Shown: positions 46,431-59,066, counted from the stretch's first letter. The stretch: 64,000 nt of DNA from Alisma plantago-aquatica (GCA_963693085.1 OY856409.1:1166883249-1166947248); one strand, 5' to 3'. Translations and numbers: made by a program. The notes: a model not told the origin generated them from the letters alone.

Positions 46431-48639
46431 ATCACCTTGTCGAGCCTAGGACATTAAACAAGAGCACCTATGAGAGGCAACTCATTATTATATCTTTCAT
46501 TTACATTTCATTTAGGACTTTTTACTGTTTGAATTTAATATTTGTCTTGTTAGATCTTAAATTGATGTAAAAAGGTACCTTTATGCTTTTGTTTGGTGTG
46601 TAGGAAGAGTCGGAGTCAGTACTATTGACACCATTGTCGATAACACTGACTTGCTTAAAATGTTAAATAGAGATTTCACAAAAAAAAGTCAATACCACCA
46701 ACACCCAATTCAGTGTTACTAAGTCCTTATCAGGTCAAAATCTACAGAAAGTCAGTACCACCGACACTAAAGTTGGTACCACCAACTTTTCTTAGGAAAA
46801 TAACATGACTACTCAAAAAGAAATTTGAGACCACCGACACCAAAATCGATACTGCTAGCTTTTCTTAGGAAAACTCACAGAGCTATAGGAAAAAGTTTTC
46901 TATACCACTGACACACAAGTCAGTGGTACCAACTCATATAGCTCGAAGAAGGATAGAGGATTTCATATCTCTATACCACCAACACCCAAGTCAGTGGAAC
47001 CAACACCAGGGGGAAAGAAACCAATAGAATTTGATCCAAAAAGGCCAATGGGAATATTTTAGCCACCACCAGCACCCTCCTGAGAACATGGTACCCCCGT
47101 TCCACCTCTATGTTTGAATTTTTCCCACGAGGACATGGTCAAGTTCAAGATTAGGGGGTGTTGGAATGAATTTTATCTTTTTATCTTGCATTTTCTATTA
47201 GTTATTTTGTTTTTGTAAGTGTAGGATCCACGTCTATCTAGTGTTGTGGAACATAGTCATCATGATTTCTAATATCATCATAGTGTGTTCCTTTGCAATG
47301 AAATCTAAAAAAATTGGAATAATATAAATTTGTTTCATATCTTTGAAATATTAGTGCAAAGTTTAAAGGAAACAACACTTAGAGGAAGTGTATGGGTTAC
47401 TCAGGTCGAGGAGATTTAATATGAATGAAAAGTCTTATATTATCTAAGAATTGAGAATGGCGATGGGGTTTGAGCCCCAACTCATCAAATGAGTAATGAG
47501 ACCTTAAATGGGATTTTTATAAATAAACTCTGAGGTTACCCTATACATAGGTTGATAGGTGAGGAAAATATCATATCTTAAAAAGGCATAGTCTCTTAAT
47601 CATGTGATTCCATCCTTTTTTTGTACATTTGGTCCACCATCTTTAGATGATCAAGTAATCTAAATTGTTTCCTCTTGATTGCATTGCATAGCATAATAGT
47701 TGACATGATAGCTAGTTTTCTTCTATTGCACTAGTTATAAAATGAGAAAAAATGTGCATATCAATGAGTTGCATAACAAATCTCATGAAGATTGCATATT
47801 CTATGCATTATTTTTTCTTTCATCATGTACTTATGTTGTTTTCCTTTGAAAATAAAGTGGAAGGGTACACATACATACCCGTGTAAATGAAAAAGGTTAT
47901 GTTCAACGAGTTGTGTAGTGAATCCCAAGCATACTCTTTAACCATTCTAAAATAATAGGGTAAGAAAAAAACATGTTAAATAAAGAGGGAGAAAAGGATG
48001 TCTTTAACTCAATTCTGATTTTTTCTTCAGGAAGAGATGAAAATAGCTACATGATATATTCTTTTACTCCACTCTCATCAATCAGATGAACTTTTAGTGC
48101 ATACAACATTTCCATCAAAATAATAGGCATTAAGATTCATTCATTTCTCACTTCCTTCATACTACATATTTATCATGTTTTATTTTTCACATAAATGATT
48201 CAGATGTTACTTGTGATTCTTCATAGGCCACCTAATTCATTACACCCATTTCTCTTTATGATAAGCCACATATATGATTGATCCCTTCATTCATTCTTAT
48301 AACGGGAACTGGTTCCAATTAGTTTGGTAGGTAGAAAAGAGCAATGTATATAGGGAATCACATGATGCACCAAGTGAATACCCTATTGACTATGATATTA
48401 ATTTCTCTATTGATAGTGATTGACTGATCTAGGGGTGGACATCTTTATGAACATTTTTTGTCACTCAAGAGTAGTTATTTGTTCAGTGGATGGTAAGGGA
48501 TGATTTATGACCTCTAGGTGGGGGTAGTTGAGAAATGAAGTTCATATTATTTATTCTTTTATTGACTTGTCTCAAACAAATCCAAGAGTAGTGTTGCTTG
48601 AGGACTAGTAACATTTAAGCTTCGGGGATTTTGAAGCAT
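46431..48639 (+). other. Athila-like 3' untranslated region (inverted segment)
   Basis: Begins with the GAGAGGCAACTCA landmark that follows pol in Athila elements. Holds hairpin units at 46609-47010, a purine-rich AAGATTAGGGGG at 47147-47158, then long AT-rich sequence without frames. Ends in a polypurine-like stretch (TTTAAGCTTCGGGGATTTTGA, about 48615-48635) directly before LTR-like sequence at 48640. Confidence 0.65.
46609..47010. repeat. Imperfect hairpin motif array, Athila-like 3' region
   Basis: Six units related to those in the LTRs, for example GTCAGTACCACCGACACT followed by AAAGTTGGTACCACCAAC. Units are about 35 bases long and spaced 50-90 bases apart. Confidence 0.75.
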
Positions 48640-48829
48640 TGATGCTATCTGCTTTTCACAAGCTATGTTATTATGTATTTCATGCATATTCTCTCATTTT
48701 GATACTACTTGTGTATGGTTTATCATCATTAGCTTGTGACATAGTATTGCATCGAATATTACATATTTTTATTATTTCATATTGATTTATCCTACTTAAT
48801 TGGACTTATGTTCTTTATTTATGAAAGAA
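48640..48829 (+). repeat. Inverted first 190 bp of the Athila-like LTR
   Basis: TGATGC...GTATTTCATGCATATTCTCTC...GGACTTATGTTCTTTA matches the complement of 51110-51307. It supplies exactly the part missing from the left LTR at 44787. The right edge (about 48818-48830) is inversion breakpoint 2. Confidence 0.82.
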
Positions 48830-49326
48830 TCCTCCTCTTGTAGTGTCAAGTGTAGTTTTCTCACCTTTATGGTGGCCATAATAGAAGGTATTTGTCTGGC
48901 CATAAAGATCAATTCCTTGATGAGATTTCAAGCTTCAAAACATGACTCCTCGACTTGCTGCTTGAAGTTGTAAATTTTCCCCACTAACTCATTTGTCTTA
49001 TGAGATGGAAAGTAACACTCAAAGAAGACGTCTATCATTTCATCCCATGTCTCTATTGATTTTGGAAGGAGACTAAGGAACCATGCTTTGGCATTGTCTA
49101 TCAATAAATAGGAGAAAAAATTTAAATAAAAAATTGTGGTTGGGATCCTTCCTATCTTCAACATATCACAACTTTCCATAAAGTTATTAATGTGCATCGT
49201 CGGGTCCTCCATACAATGGTTGTAGAATGATTGTGATTTGATTAACGCCACCAAACTAGGATCTATCTTGTAACTTTCCATATTTCCCGCATGCCTTTTG
49301 ATTAGCCCCAACTGAGTTGTGGCCAA
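48830..49326 (-). pseudogene. Athila-like gag N-terminal region
   Basis: Gag makes the particle. The open part (48928-49326) has YKIDPSLVALIKSQSF, MEDPTMHINNFMESCDMLK, LLIDNAKAWFLSLLPKSIETWDEM and FFECYFPSHKTNELVGKIYNFKQ, the retrotransposon gag core of gypsy elements. After a stop at 48928 the same sequence continues with changed frames to a QTFYNGL...LDAAGG equivalent ending at 48830, where it is cut by the inversion and resumes at 44788. Not functional. Confidence 0.85.
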
Positions 49327-49721
49327 TGATGCTTTTATTTTCTACCAGACTATTTGCTCCTTAGGTTATGCTCCAACTCGCTCTTTTGCATTGGGATCTT
49401 CTCATCATGTTGTTTCTTGCATTGCCTATGGTGGAGTATGGATGATCTTCTCAACTAAAGCTTGAAACTCTTGCACCCTGTAAAAAATCTCCTTTTCATC
49501 TACAATAGTTAGAGTAGACTCTCTATAATCAGTGGTTCGAGTGTGAACTATGCACTAGTACTTGAAACTTAATCAAAAAGTGAGAATGCAATACTAGTGA
49601 ATTGACAATAGAAATTTTTTCAATTATGTTCTTGACCATAGGAAAGATAGAAAATAAATAAAAGAAGAAAAATGGCCTAGAATGTCCAGTCACAACACTC
49701 ATAGTGCTGGATTTTATGTTT
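49327..49721 (-). other. Athila-like untranslated leader
   Basis: Short AT-rich stretch between the primer binding site and gag. No frame or motif recognised. Confidence 0.55.
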
Positions 49722-49738
49722 CCTTAGCAACGGTGCCA
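49722..49738 (-). other. Athila-like primer binding site (tRNA-Asp type)
   Basis: The minus strand reads TGGCACCGTTGCTAAGG after LTR end ATCA and six bases. It differs from the common Athila site TGGCGCCGTTGCCGGGG at three positions. Confidence 0.75.
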
Positions 49739-49744
49739 AAAACT

Positions 49745-51307
49745 TGATACGTGTAAACTACACATATAAAATGCAAGTGCATGTATCATGTAATATAGGC
49801 CTATGAGGCCCGAGTATCAAACTTAGGGAAATGTGTCGAGAAACTAATATTAATTATGACTTTATAAGCTTAGCATAGTAAGAAAGAAATAGGTGGATTA
49901 ACTAACTAATTGTAAGAATTAAAACTAAATTAATGAGGCTGTGACCACAAATAGAATGGATTCTTTAAGAGAATAGTTTTAGCAGAGTTCACACTATAAT
50001 TAACATCATTTGTTAATATTTATTTCTCCTAATCCTAAGTCAAGGGATCTATAGCCAGAATTACTTGCTCTTGCAGTGTAATTTGTTATCTAATCTGATA
50101 TAAACCCTACTCTCGTAGAGAATTTAACTATTAGTTAGGTGCTTTCATGAAACCTCTGGGCCATTCCCTTCACGATCGTAAGCTCTCTCTCGAGGTGAGG
50201 TATAAATTGTGTAATACTATGACTTTTCTAATCCTAAATACCTCTCTTGAAGAAATTAAGGATCTGGGAAATTAACTATCTTGATCGAGAATAGTAAATT
50301 AATTATGCAATCATAGTATTATGTCCAAAAATTAGGAAGAAATATATATATTTTAATTCATAATTGCAAGAACAATGAATAACCTGGCTACTCATGGGTC
50401 CTAAGGAACTAGGGTATTGGCCCCGTATGATTTCTGTTGCCATATACATAGATGGGAGAGGAGATGGTAAGGAAAACATCAAAGAATTAATAGAAACTCC
50501 TAGAGAAGATGATCTAGATGAATCCCTCAGATGAACGTGATGATTTCCAGGCCTCTGGCTACAAATCTGTCCACCATAAGTGCTCAAATCTTCTGGAGCA
50601 TGGCTTTCTCCTCTTCTCTCTTTTCTCCCATCTCTCCTCTGTCGTGCAATGAAGTGGAACATGATAATTAGGTCTTGCCAAACTCCTCCCTAGTAATAAG
50701 AGATACTTAGCGCATCACTAAGTCATGACTACCAGATTAATCAAGATCTTTAATCTCATATGATCACACCAATTCGGTACCACTGACAGGAAGTTGGTGG
50801 CATAAAGTCATCTTATAGATTCATGACTCTTCATAAGTATCAGTATTTCCGACAAAGACGTCGATAGCACCGAGTTTCTTTCAAACTTCTCTTATGAATT
50901 AAACTATATGTAATTGACGATATCATTGATAGTAAGTCGGTAGCACCGAGATGCTTTAGGTACGTCTATGTTCTTCAGTAGTACCAATCAGGTGGTCAGT
51001 AGCACCAAACATTCTCAATCCAGGCATGTTCACTTTCTTCCAACATCGATACTACTGACAAAGCAGTCGGTAGCACTGAGCTGAATCAAGACTTCTCAAA
51101 TTATCTAAAATTTAGAACTAAAGAACATAAGTCCAATTTAATATGATAATTCAATATAAAATAATAAGCATAGGTAATATTTGAAGCAATATTATGTCTC
51201 AAGCTAATGATGATAAAGCATACAGTGTGAAAATATCAAAGTGAGTGAATATGCATGAAATACACAATAAAATAGCATGTGTAAAGAAGATAATATTCAG
51301 TACATCA
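49745..51307 (-). repeat. Athila-like 5' LTR
   Basis: 1563 bp. The minus strand runs TGATGTACTG...CACGTATCA. TATA-like ATATATATATT near 50342-50352 and hairpin units upstream of it. Short frames inside it (for example 50303-50662) are LTR sequence. Confidence 0.85.
50770..51085. repeat. Imperfect hairpin motif array, Athila-like 5' LTR
   Basis: Five units such as CGGTACCACTGACAGG...AAGTTGGTGGCA and CTACTGACAAAGCAGTCGGTAG. They lie about 420-740 bases upstream of the TATA-like site in transcription sense. Confidence 0.75.
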
Positions 51308-51966
51308 CCACACCAACCACTCCATCAACTTTTTTTTGGTTAATACGAGGGGGGAATAGAGGAATATGAGAAGAAGAAAGAGATGAGATAAATGAGAGAT
51401 GAAGAATGATAAGGCCAATGTGGTTATATTGGCATCTAGATGGATCTACATGTTATTTTTGCTACTATGTGTTGTTGATTATGATTCTATATGCTAATTG
51501 GAGCACTTGGTATTTGGATCTTAGTTCTTCTTTACTACATACTAGCTTGTTGATGATCTTCTGTATGAATATGTCATCTATACTTCATATTTTTTGTATG
51601 TTCTTTATTTGCACATTGACATTGCATGTGCCTTATGTATGTCAACTTTCTACTGCTGTGTGCCAACACACTCTAGCTTGTACATGAACCACACTTGTTG
51701 ATTCTTTACTTTTTAATGTTGAGGAACACCTACCAGAGCAAGCTACTAATGGAATCCACCTAGCGCATTAAACCCTGGGGTTAGATGTCGTGTGGTCACT
51801 CACCCCTACATCACATTCGATGGCGTGATATGCGTCAAAGTTTTGGCTAGTCAGAACACCTACCATACATTTTTTCCCACATCTCGCTCCCAATGGGATT
51901 TGATGTTGGGTGGACTAGATGGGAGGCGATTTTGAATTTTTCCTTGTTTGTACTTTGTAAGTGCAT
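51308..51966. other. Unassigned sequence right of the Athila-like element
   Basis: Includes a T-rich/purine-rich patch and a 93-codon frame at 51406-51687 rich in hydrophobic residues without a recognised domain, which I do not call a gene. Confidence 0.45.
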
Positions 51967-51989
51967 TGACTACTATTACTACTACTACA

Positions 51990-52103
51990 ACCCACCACTC
52001 TCTGAGACTATGACCCAACACTCTCTGGGACTATGACGCAACACTCTTTGGGACTATGGTCCAACATTCTTTTGGACCATGATCCATTACTCTCTAGACT
52101 ATG
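51990..52103. repeat. 23-bp minisatellite, five copies
   Basis: Four 23-base units and one of 22, based on ACCCAACACTCTCTGGGACTATG. It is preceded by an ACT-rich triplet tract (51967-51988). The period is not a multiple of three, so it is unlikely to encode protein. Confidence 0.92.
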
Positions 52104-52431
52104 ATGATAGTGACTGTGACAAAGACTATGTTGCCTTCTTGTTGTTGTTTACTAATCCTCTAGATGCCATATCCTTTTGATTGAGAAGCATCATCTATGT
52201 ATTTGTGATATGCACATGTGACCTATGGCATGCTTCAGATTCAACCTTCTTGCATGCCTTCTTTGGGTTATCTACTTTAGGGGGTGTATTTAATTGATGA
52301 GTGTTTTTTTTATAATCTTGAGGGGTAGTTTTATTCTTATGTGGGCTTGGCTTGTCTTTGTTTTGGTTGTTTTTTTAGTTTGTCTCTATGTTTGCAAGCT
52401 AACACAAGATTCTCCCAATCTTAAGGTGGAG

Positions 52432-52842
52432 TGTTAGAGAGTTTGATTAATTTATTTAGTGAAGTTATTTGAGTCTATATTTATATGGGTCCAAGTGTAT
52501 CTTATCCAATTAGGGTTATATCTGAATTTGTACGCTTACTTCTTTAGGATAGGGCTTTCTTATCAAATATATTTTTTAGCCTTCTATTTACTCTCCATAG
52601 ATACACATCTTATATTACCCATTTTTCTCTAATCTAAATGTAGTTTCTTTACACCCACATACTCATCCTTCTTATCCAAATTCTCTATTATTTTATAAGA
52701 AGGCCTTGAAATAGCACACATCTTGTCAGTGAGACCTTAATGTGAGTAGTAAAATCCTGCCCTACTCCTAGATCCCATAGAATTAAATTATTATACCATA
52801 TTTTAGTTATCTAACATTAGTCATATATTTATGTATCACAAC
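52432..52842 (+). repeat. Copia-like LTR (possible outer 3' LTR)
   Basis: Starts TGTTAGAGAG right after a polypurine-like CTTAAGGTGGAG (52420-52431). Its order of motifs follows 2384-2620. An end at TATCACAAC (52842) would place GATAT at 52843-52847, the same five bases that precede 2384. An end at TCTAACA (52816) is the alternative. If paired with 2384 this is the 3' LTR of the outermost element. Confidence 0.42.
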
Positions 52843-52847
52843 GATAT

Positions 52848-55800
52848 CAAGGAATGCTCCCTTCTCTAGGTTTATCCTAGCTCTATGTTTGGAAAGGAAA
52901 TGATCCTACCCAAGTTTTCTAGTAAAGCTCATCATTCCATTATACACCTTCATGATGCCTATATTATGTTGTATACAGACCTATCCAAACTAGCGTAGAT
53001 GGTTTTGGGGTCTCGAGCATAATGACTTGTTTGATTAGTTGATGGCATCGATAGAGGGTGACGGGGTTGATAGGCGTGTATTTGACATGAAGCATGGAGT
53101 GGTAGATTTTAGATTTGGTATGAGATGTTATTAGTAGTGATGCTATAGAGGAATTAGATGTTCCAAATGTTAAGGGAAACTAAGGAAGAACACCATCGAT
53201 CATATGCAAGACTTGTACATTGTCGAGCATGGTGTGGGTGGCCACAAAGGTAGGGAGTTTGATTTATGGGTGGCTTTTTGTCAAGTAATGTCGACCTCTA
53301 GTGGTTAATCAATGTTCTAGATTGAGCATGCAAAATGGATGGAGGCTCGATAGGTCGAGTAGTTGTGTGTGAAGAGATCAGTTGTTGAGGTTAAGTGTGT
53401 AGCTGGTTCTGAGTAGTGTCACATGTAATGGGGAGAGAAGCACAACATTTTATCTTCAATGGGCCAAAACTGTGTAGAAGAGAGACAATTGAGGAGTGCT
53501 CAAGCAACGTGAGTCTCAATAATTTGTCAATTTTGGATTTAGATATATCTCAATAGATCGTCCTTTGTGTTGTAAATAGTGAATGTGATTATCAAGTGGC
53601 ATATAAGGGGTGATTGGGAGAACATTGGACTAACACTGGTGATTGCATCTATCAAGACTAAATTCTTGTTTAGGGATCAAAGAAAGCATCAATTAATGGA
53701 AATCCTTCCTGATATGTTGCTTTGGTTCATTGCATAAATAGAAATATTTCATGTCGGTCGGGCTTTAGGATTTATATCTCGTTGGGTGTGTTGTAATAGA
53801 TTTTAATGGTCCCTGTATTAATTTATTATTATGTGCCTCAATTGAGATTTAATTGTCTTTGTTCTAGGCATGTGACAAGATAAATAGGGTAATCATTAGC
53901 TTTTCCAAGCAATTGAATTTCCTACACAAAAAATTGAGAAATCATCTTTAAAATAAGATATAACATCTAAGAAAGAAACAATGCCAATTAATGATATAAA
54001 ACACTGGTTTAAAACATATAATTGAGGTGCATATATAACCTAAGAATTGCATTAAATAGTGATAAAAGATACACTCATCATCCAAAAATTTCAAATTTAA
54101 ATAAACTAATATGATAATAAAATTAACATTTTAAAGCAGACCAATTTGTCAGATAGTCTCAACAAAATTGTCAACAACATGTTTTTTTACTTGTAGATAT
54201 CAACGATCTTTAGATAATTTGTCGAACTTGTTGGATTAGGTTTTTCTTCAATAAGCCAAGCACATAGGTCTACCGATGGGTAGGTTGACCAACTTGAAAA
54301 GGGAAAGCAACATAAAAAGAAAATAGATGATCTTTTTATGTTGATAGTAGTTGTTGTTTAATGATTTTAAACATGTAACATCTCTTCATTCAATTGGTAA
54401 TACTCTAGTATTGTTACACTTTAACTACATATTTTCAACCTAAAACTTCTTCAAATAGGTGATTTGTGGAGGTTAGGGTGACTTTGGAAGGTGGATAGTA
54501 GAGATAATAGGTTTTATTTCATTTTACATATTTTGAATTAGTGATTTAAGTTCTTTTCCTCTCCCTCTTGATCTACTCTTTGATGGGAAAAAGTCATTTG
54601 TAATGATCCAAATCATTTTTTTGTTTATACTTATTGTTTAGTGTAATATAGATACAACACTCTCTTAGAACTTAACTTGGCTCCTATGGTTATTTACATA
54701 TTTAGGTAAAAGTTGAGGTTTTAGATCTAAGGTTCTGATTACATGTATACTTCAAACAAAAGGGGAGAGTGACTTTCTCAATAATGCCAAATTAATCAAA
54801 ATTGACCTAATTAGGCTTTGATACTAAATGATGGTTGTATTATATACTTTTTACCATTATTGAATGAAAATTTGGAATTAGTGATCTATAAAATTATTGA
54901 TTAAATTTGGAACAATGTTAAATGTGAAGTATGAATAATATAGGCATTAGAATATTGAATGTTAAAGCAAATATTATATACACTAGAATTGGTTATGTTT
55001 TTTTAGAATGATTAGTTCAAATTGTAGAACTCAAAGGAACCAAATTCAAGTGAGTTTGATTTTATTCAATATAAATGACATTTTTATCAAATAATTGATG
55101 ACTTCAATATCTTTTACCATGATTGCATTTTGAATTTTAAGTAGGGTTTTCACGTAAGTTGAATAGAGTCATAAAAACTAGTTTATTGTGACAATCTAAT
55201 TTTTGTAGGTTTTAGCAGTTAAATCAAAGTTTAACTTAATCAAAGTGAAAATTGTTAATAAATGAACAAAATGAATTTTAGTAAATATTTAGTTATACAT
55301 ATAGACACCCTCTAACATCATAGAACCTAACCTCAATGTCAATGTTTGTTTGTGAAATTGTATAAATGACTTGTGTAGTGAGTTTAGTGTTAGTTGGCCA
55401 AGTTTAGATTAAGTACATATCTCTAGTGAATTCAAGGTCCAAAAATAAAAGAATGCTTTAAGTGATATAGAGTTGAGTTTTTTTTGTCTTTTTTACTTTT
55501 TTCTATTGTTGAAATTCCTTGTAGTAAACCTAACATACTAAAGGTACTATATAGTTAATCCTAAATTTACTTCTTATTTATAACTACTTAATATGCAATT
55601 TAATTTTTTATTTCAAAAAATATTTATATGTTTCTATCATTATATTTAATATTGGTTGAGTGAGGAACCTAACTTACACAAACAATAACTCACACTAGTC
55701 GACAATAATTTTAGCTCACACAACGATTCAGATGATACTCTAAAGAGAGTCACAATAGGTAGGGTCAGTTAAGGTGTTGGGGAAGTATTAGTAGTAGATA

Positions 55801-58800
55801 ATTCGTCAATTGACTTTTTGGTCACATGGGTCCTGGAGACTAAGATATATGATATATGTATAATCATGTAGTAACTAAATTCATCTGTAATAATCACTTA
55901 TTATGTAATAAAATTGGTAGAAATAAATGTAGTTAGATGTTTCTACTCAGCAACTTGGTTGTCTTGATTAATTTGTAAACAAAAGTTGGTACGTGAATTT
56001 GATTGCATACATAATTAATTTCACTTTAACTTGTCTGGAACCCAAATACTAGGTTTTTGGAGTTAGGACACCACGATAATGATGTTTCTCCATTTGAAAC
56101 TTTATATTACAAATTTCACTTTATGGTGATTTTATCATGTAAATTATTTTTTAAGTAAAGAAATTTCTTACAAACCTTTTCAATTATATATAATTTCATC
56201 CTACAGACTTGTTCCCCATAAAGCATGAATATCCTTCTTTTTTTTCTCTCAATCTATACAATCCAACCAAAAGTTTGTTTCCCACATAGAGTTTGGTTCC
56301 ATCCAAGTAAATATTTACCTTTTAAGAATCAATTACCTCAAAGTGTAAAAAATCCTCCATGAATTAATTTCTAAGTAAGTAAAACTATCCACAAATATAT
56401 TTTTATGATTTTCAACATGACTCTGGTTCGAACCAAGATCATTTAATATATAAATTTTCACCAAAACTAGGTTTATATCCTTGCAAATAACTTATTGGCA
56501 TGAAATCATTTTCCTCAAATTGAAAATCATTTTCCATGGATCCATCGAGATATTACTTTTAACCAGAATTTGGTTCTTTATAATTAAATAATTTTCCTTC
56601 AAAGTACAACATTTCACTAGAAATTCATTTCCTTCCAAGCAAAAATTTCTAAAATTTAGAATTTTGTTCCTTTATAGTAGTAATTTATCATTGAAAATTA
56701 ATTTCCCATCAACTAAATGTTTCCTACCAAATTATTTTTTACTCAAATCAAGTAGTTTATTGTTCCTCTATAAAAATGATCAATGTTTTAATTTTTTTCT
56801 AGAACTTTTCCTATATTGGTACCTTTGGTAGAAAATTGAGCATCCAATGAATCAGTGTCAGTCCAAGTGCATTATAAACATTTAATTTGTTCATTACAGG
56901 ATCATAGATTTGTATTGTCAATATTAATGTGAAGGATTTACCATGTTACATTTTTCTACCAACTAAATATAAATCATATGAAATTATTGTTTAAAAATCA
57001 TTCCTGTAATGATGCTTTTATTTTTAACATATTATCATGAAATAGAATATTAGGATTCTTCTCCATTATTTTTATATATCAATTATTAGTTATCTAGATC
57101 ATGATACAACCATGGGATGGTTTTGTCCTCTACAAAATGCTAATTTGTGAATCATGATTTTGATTCAATGTATATTTTTAATAAAATATGAGAAATAACA
57201 TATAAAGTATGTTAAAAAAATTCTTCTCTTTGTCTCCATCCTCATGTAGCAAACATATTGCTTGAATTAGTTCCCATTCCTCCTGCATTCCCTATGCAAA
57301 ATTAAGTAGGCAACCATTTAAACAAAAAATCTTTACATTACTATTTTATTTCTTTGTTCCTTTCTCTTCCTTTTCCCTTTCATGTTCCCCTCGTATTATT
57401 TATCTATGTACTAAACATATTGTTATAATAACCCTTGCTCTCTCATCTCATATACATGTGTTTGACCTTTAGAGTGCCATATCATCCAAACCAAATGTTG
57501 ATAAAACAAGAAGGTCACTTAGACTTCTGTTCTTTTCTTCCACATATGAAACACATACACATGTTGGACTTTATATGGTAATGAAGGACACATCCAAACA
57601 TGAACAAGAATATGTATCTAATTACAGTTTAGTGGTTTTGCTAAAAGATTACTTTCATGGAATGTCCAGTTCAAATCCCACATAGACCATTAAAAAGGAT
57701 ATCTAAAATACTTTCGCGTAATAACTTGGAACATGAAATCCCTTGATTACAATCCATAAGTCCTAAAAGGTTGGGGAACTTATGGGAATACCCAAAATTA
57801 TATGTAGTGTCATTATTGTTCCAAAATTCATGGTACTACATGTCCCTTATATGGTTTTTGAATCACAAAGTAATAAATTGGTCAATATTAGGCACCAAAA
57901 AAGTTTGGGTAGTATTAATTTGACATAAAACCATTATATATTGAGATCAATCACTCTCATGAATTAACATCTACCCATTTAAACCTTGGTAACCATTTTC
58001 TATCTTTGTGAATTGTACATTGTTTTATAGTAACATGTCAAGCTCAAACATAGCAACCTCTATTCTCCCAGGATTTTCCCTAATTGAATAGGATTTCACT
58101 CCCCAAAAAGTATGGGAATATGAATAGGTTCAACTAGTTCACTAATTCTTTGTCTTTTGAGATGATTATTGTTTTCCTAGATGACTCAAGGGACATCCTT
58201 TAATGATCATTCTTTTATATAAGGACCTTAAAATGAAAGAATCATGTCCAGAGTGATAATATAATCAAAAACCCCAATGTGTGTAGGCGTTGTCTTCTGG
58301 GGTATGTTGATGAGGTTGCATCTATGCAATTTATCCTAATGAGGCATTACCACTTCTTGACATTGTCATGGGTAGATGATCACACACCAACAATAGTACT
58401 ATCGTTCTTTATTGCATCTAGGTACCTTCTAGTCTTGCATGATCCTCTTGGGATAGCTCAAACGAAGTCATTAATTTTGAGTAAAGTTTGCTCTCAAATT
58501 CGTCCGCCCTCGTATAAGTTATATATTCTTTCGTTAGTTTTCTCATCGAAACAAATGACAACGCCCTCTTAATATGCGTACTAATTTTAAGTTGCTTTCA
58601 AGTTCAGTTTCAAACTCAAATTATGTGGTGCATGCATTTAAGTCGGACGTGCACATTAGCATGCAATGGTAAGAGTATGCACGTAGTACTTTTATCTTCA
58701 AAAATAAGTAGTAGGGAAATATATTCGTCCCATTGTGTGGTGGAAAATAAATCACAACATTCTAATTAGAAACCAACCAGTTTACTAATTGGTCGATCAA

Positions 58801-59066
58801 CGTCTTTGAGTTTAATGGCCGGTTGGAACAATTGTATTGGGTGGCCTGTATCATTTTCTCCACGAGTACGCGTATGTGTTAGCTAATTGGTAGGTTGAAG
58901 TGATAGATAAAACGGGAGAGGAGATCTAGCTTTGGGGTTTAATGGAACGTGATGGAAGATAATGCCGATATAAATTAAGAAATATTTACAGTTTTTGTGG
59001 GTGATAGGTACATTTTCCTATCTATATATACGGCTGATACGATGATAAGAAGTCAAAGTTTTCTGA
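52848..59066. other. Long AT-rich region without recognisable genes
   Basis: Six kilobases of AT-rich DNA. Frames are short, the longest being 97 codons at 58279-58572, with no domain I know. From about 56180 to 56800 loosely repeated phrases (TTTGGTTCC..., CATTTTCC..., AATTTCC...) suggest a very old, decayed repeat. No terminal repeats, RNA genes or promoters could be supported. Confidence 0.5.

Larger units (their letters stand above)
34399..51307 (-). mobile_element. Athila-like Ty3/gypsy element with internal inversion, pol deleted
   Basis: Right LTR 49745-51307 is followed inward by a tRNA-Asp-type primer binding site (49722-49738) and a minus-strand gag N-terminus. The left LTR is 34399-35370 plus 44426-44787, interrupted by AngB and missing its last 200 or so bases. 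Those bases lie in the opposite orientation at 48640-48829, next to a polypurine-like tract. Gag also breaks at 48830 and resumes on the plus strand at 44788. Turning 44788-48829 around restores one ordered minus-strand element of about 7.9 kb: LTR, gag, protease, 3' region, LTR. Reverse transcriptase, RNase H and integrase are absent. No clear target duplication remains (TCACC against CCACA). It is old. Confidence 0.78.

Noticed and set aside
47159..47200. A second LTR start after AAGATTAGGGGG at 47158
   Set aside because: TGTTGGAATG follows a purine run, but I find no second copy of it. The LTR match begins at 48640, so this is taken as part of the 3' region.
58279..58572. 97-codon frame as a possible gene
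   Set aside because: No recognised domain, AT-rich surroundings, and no support beyond length.
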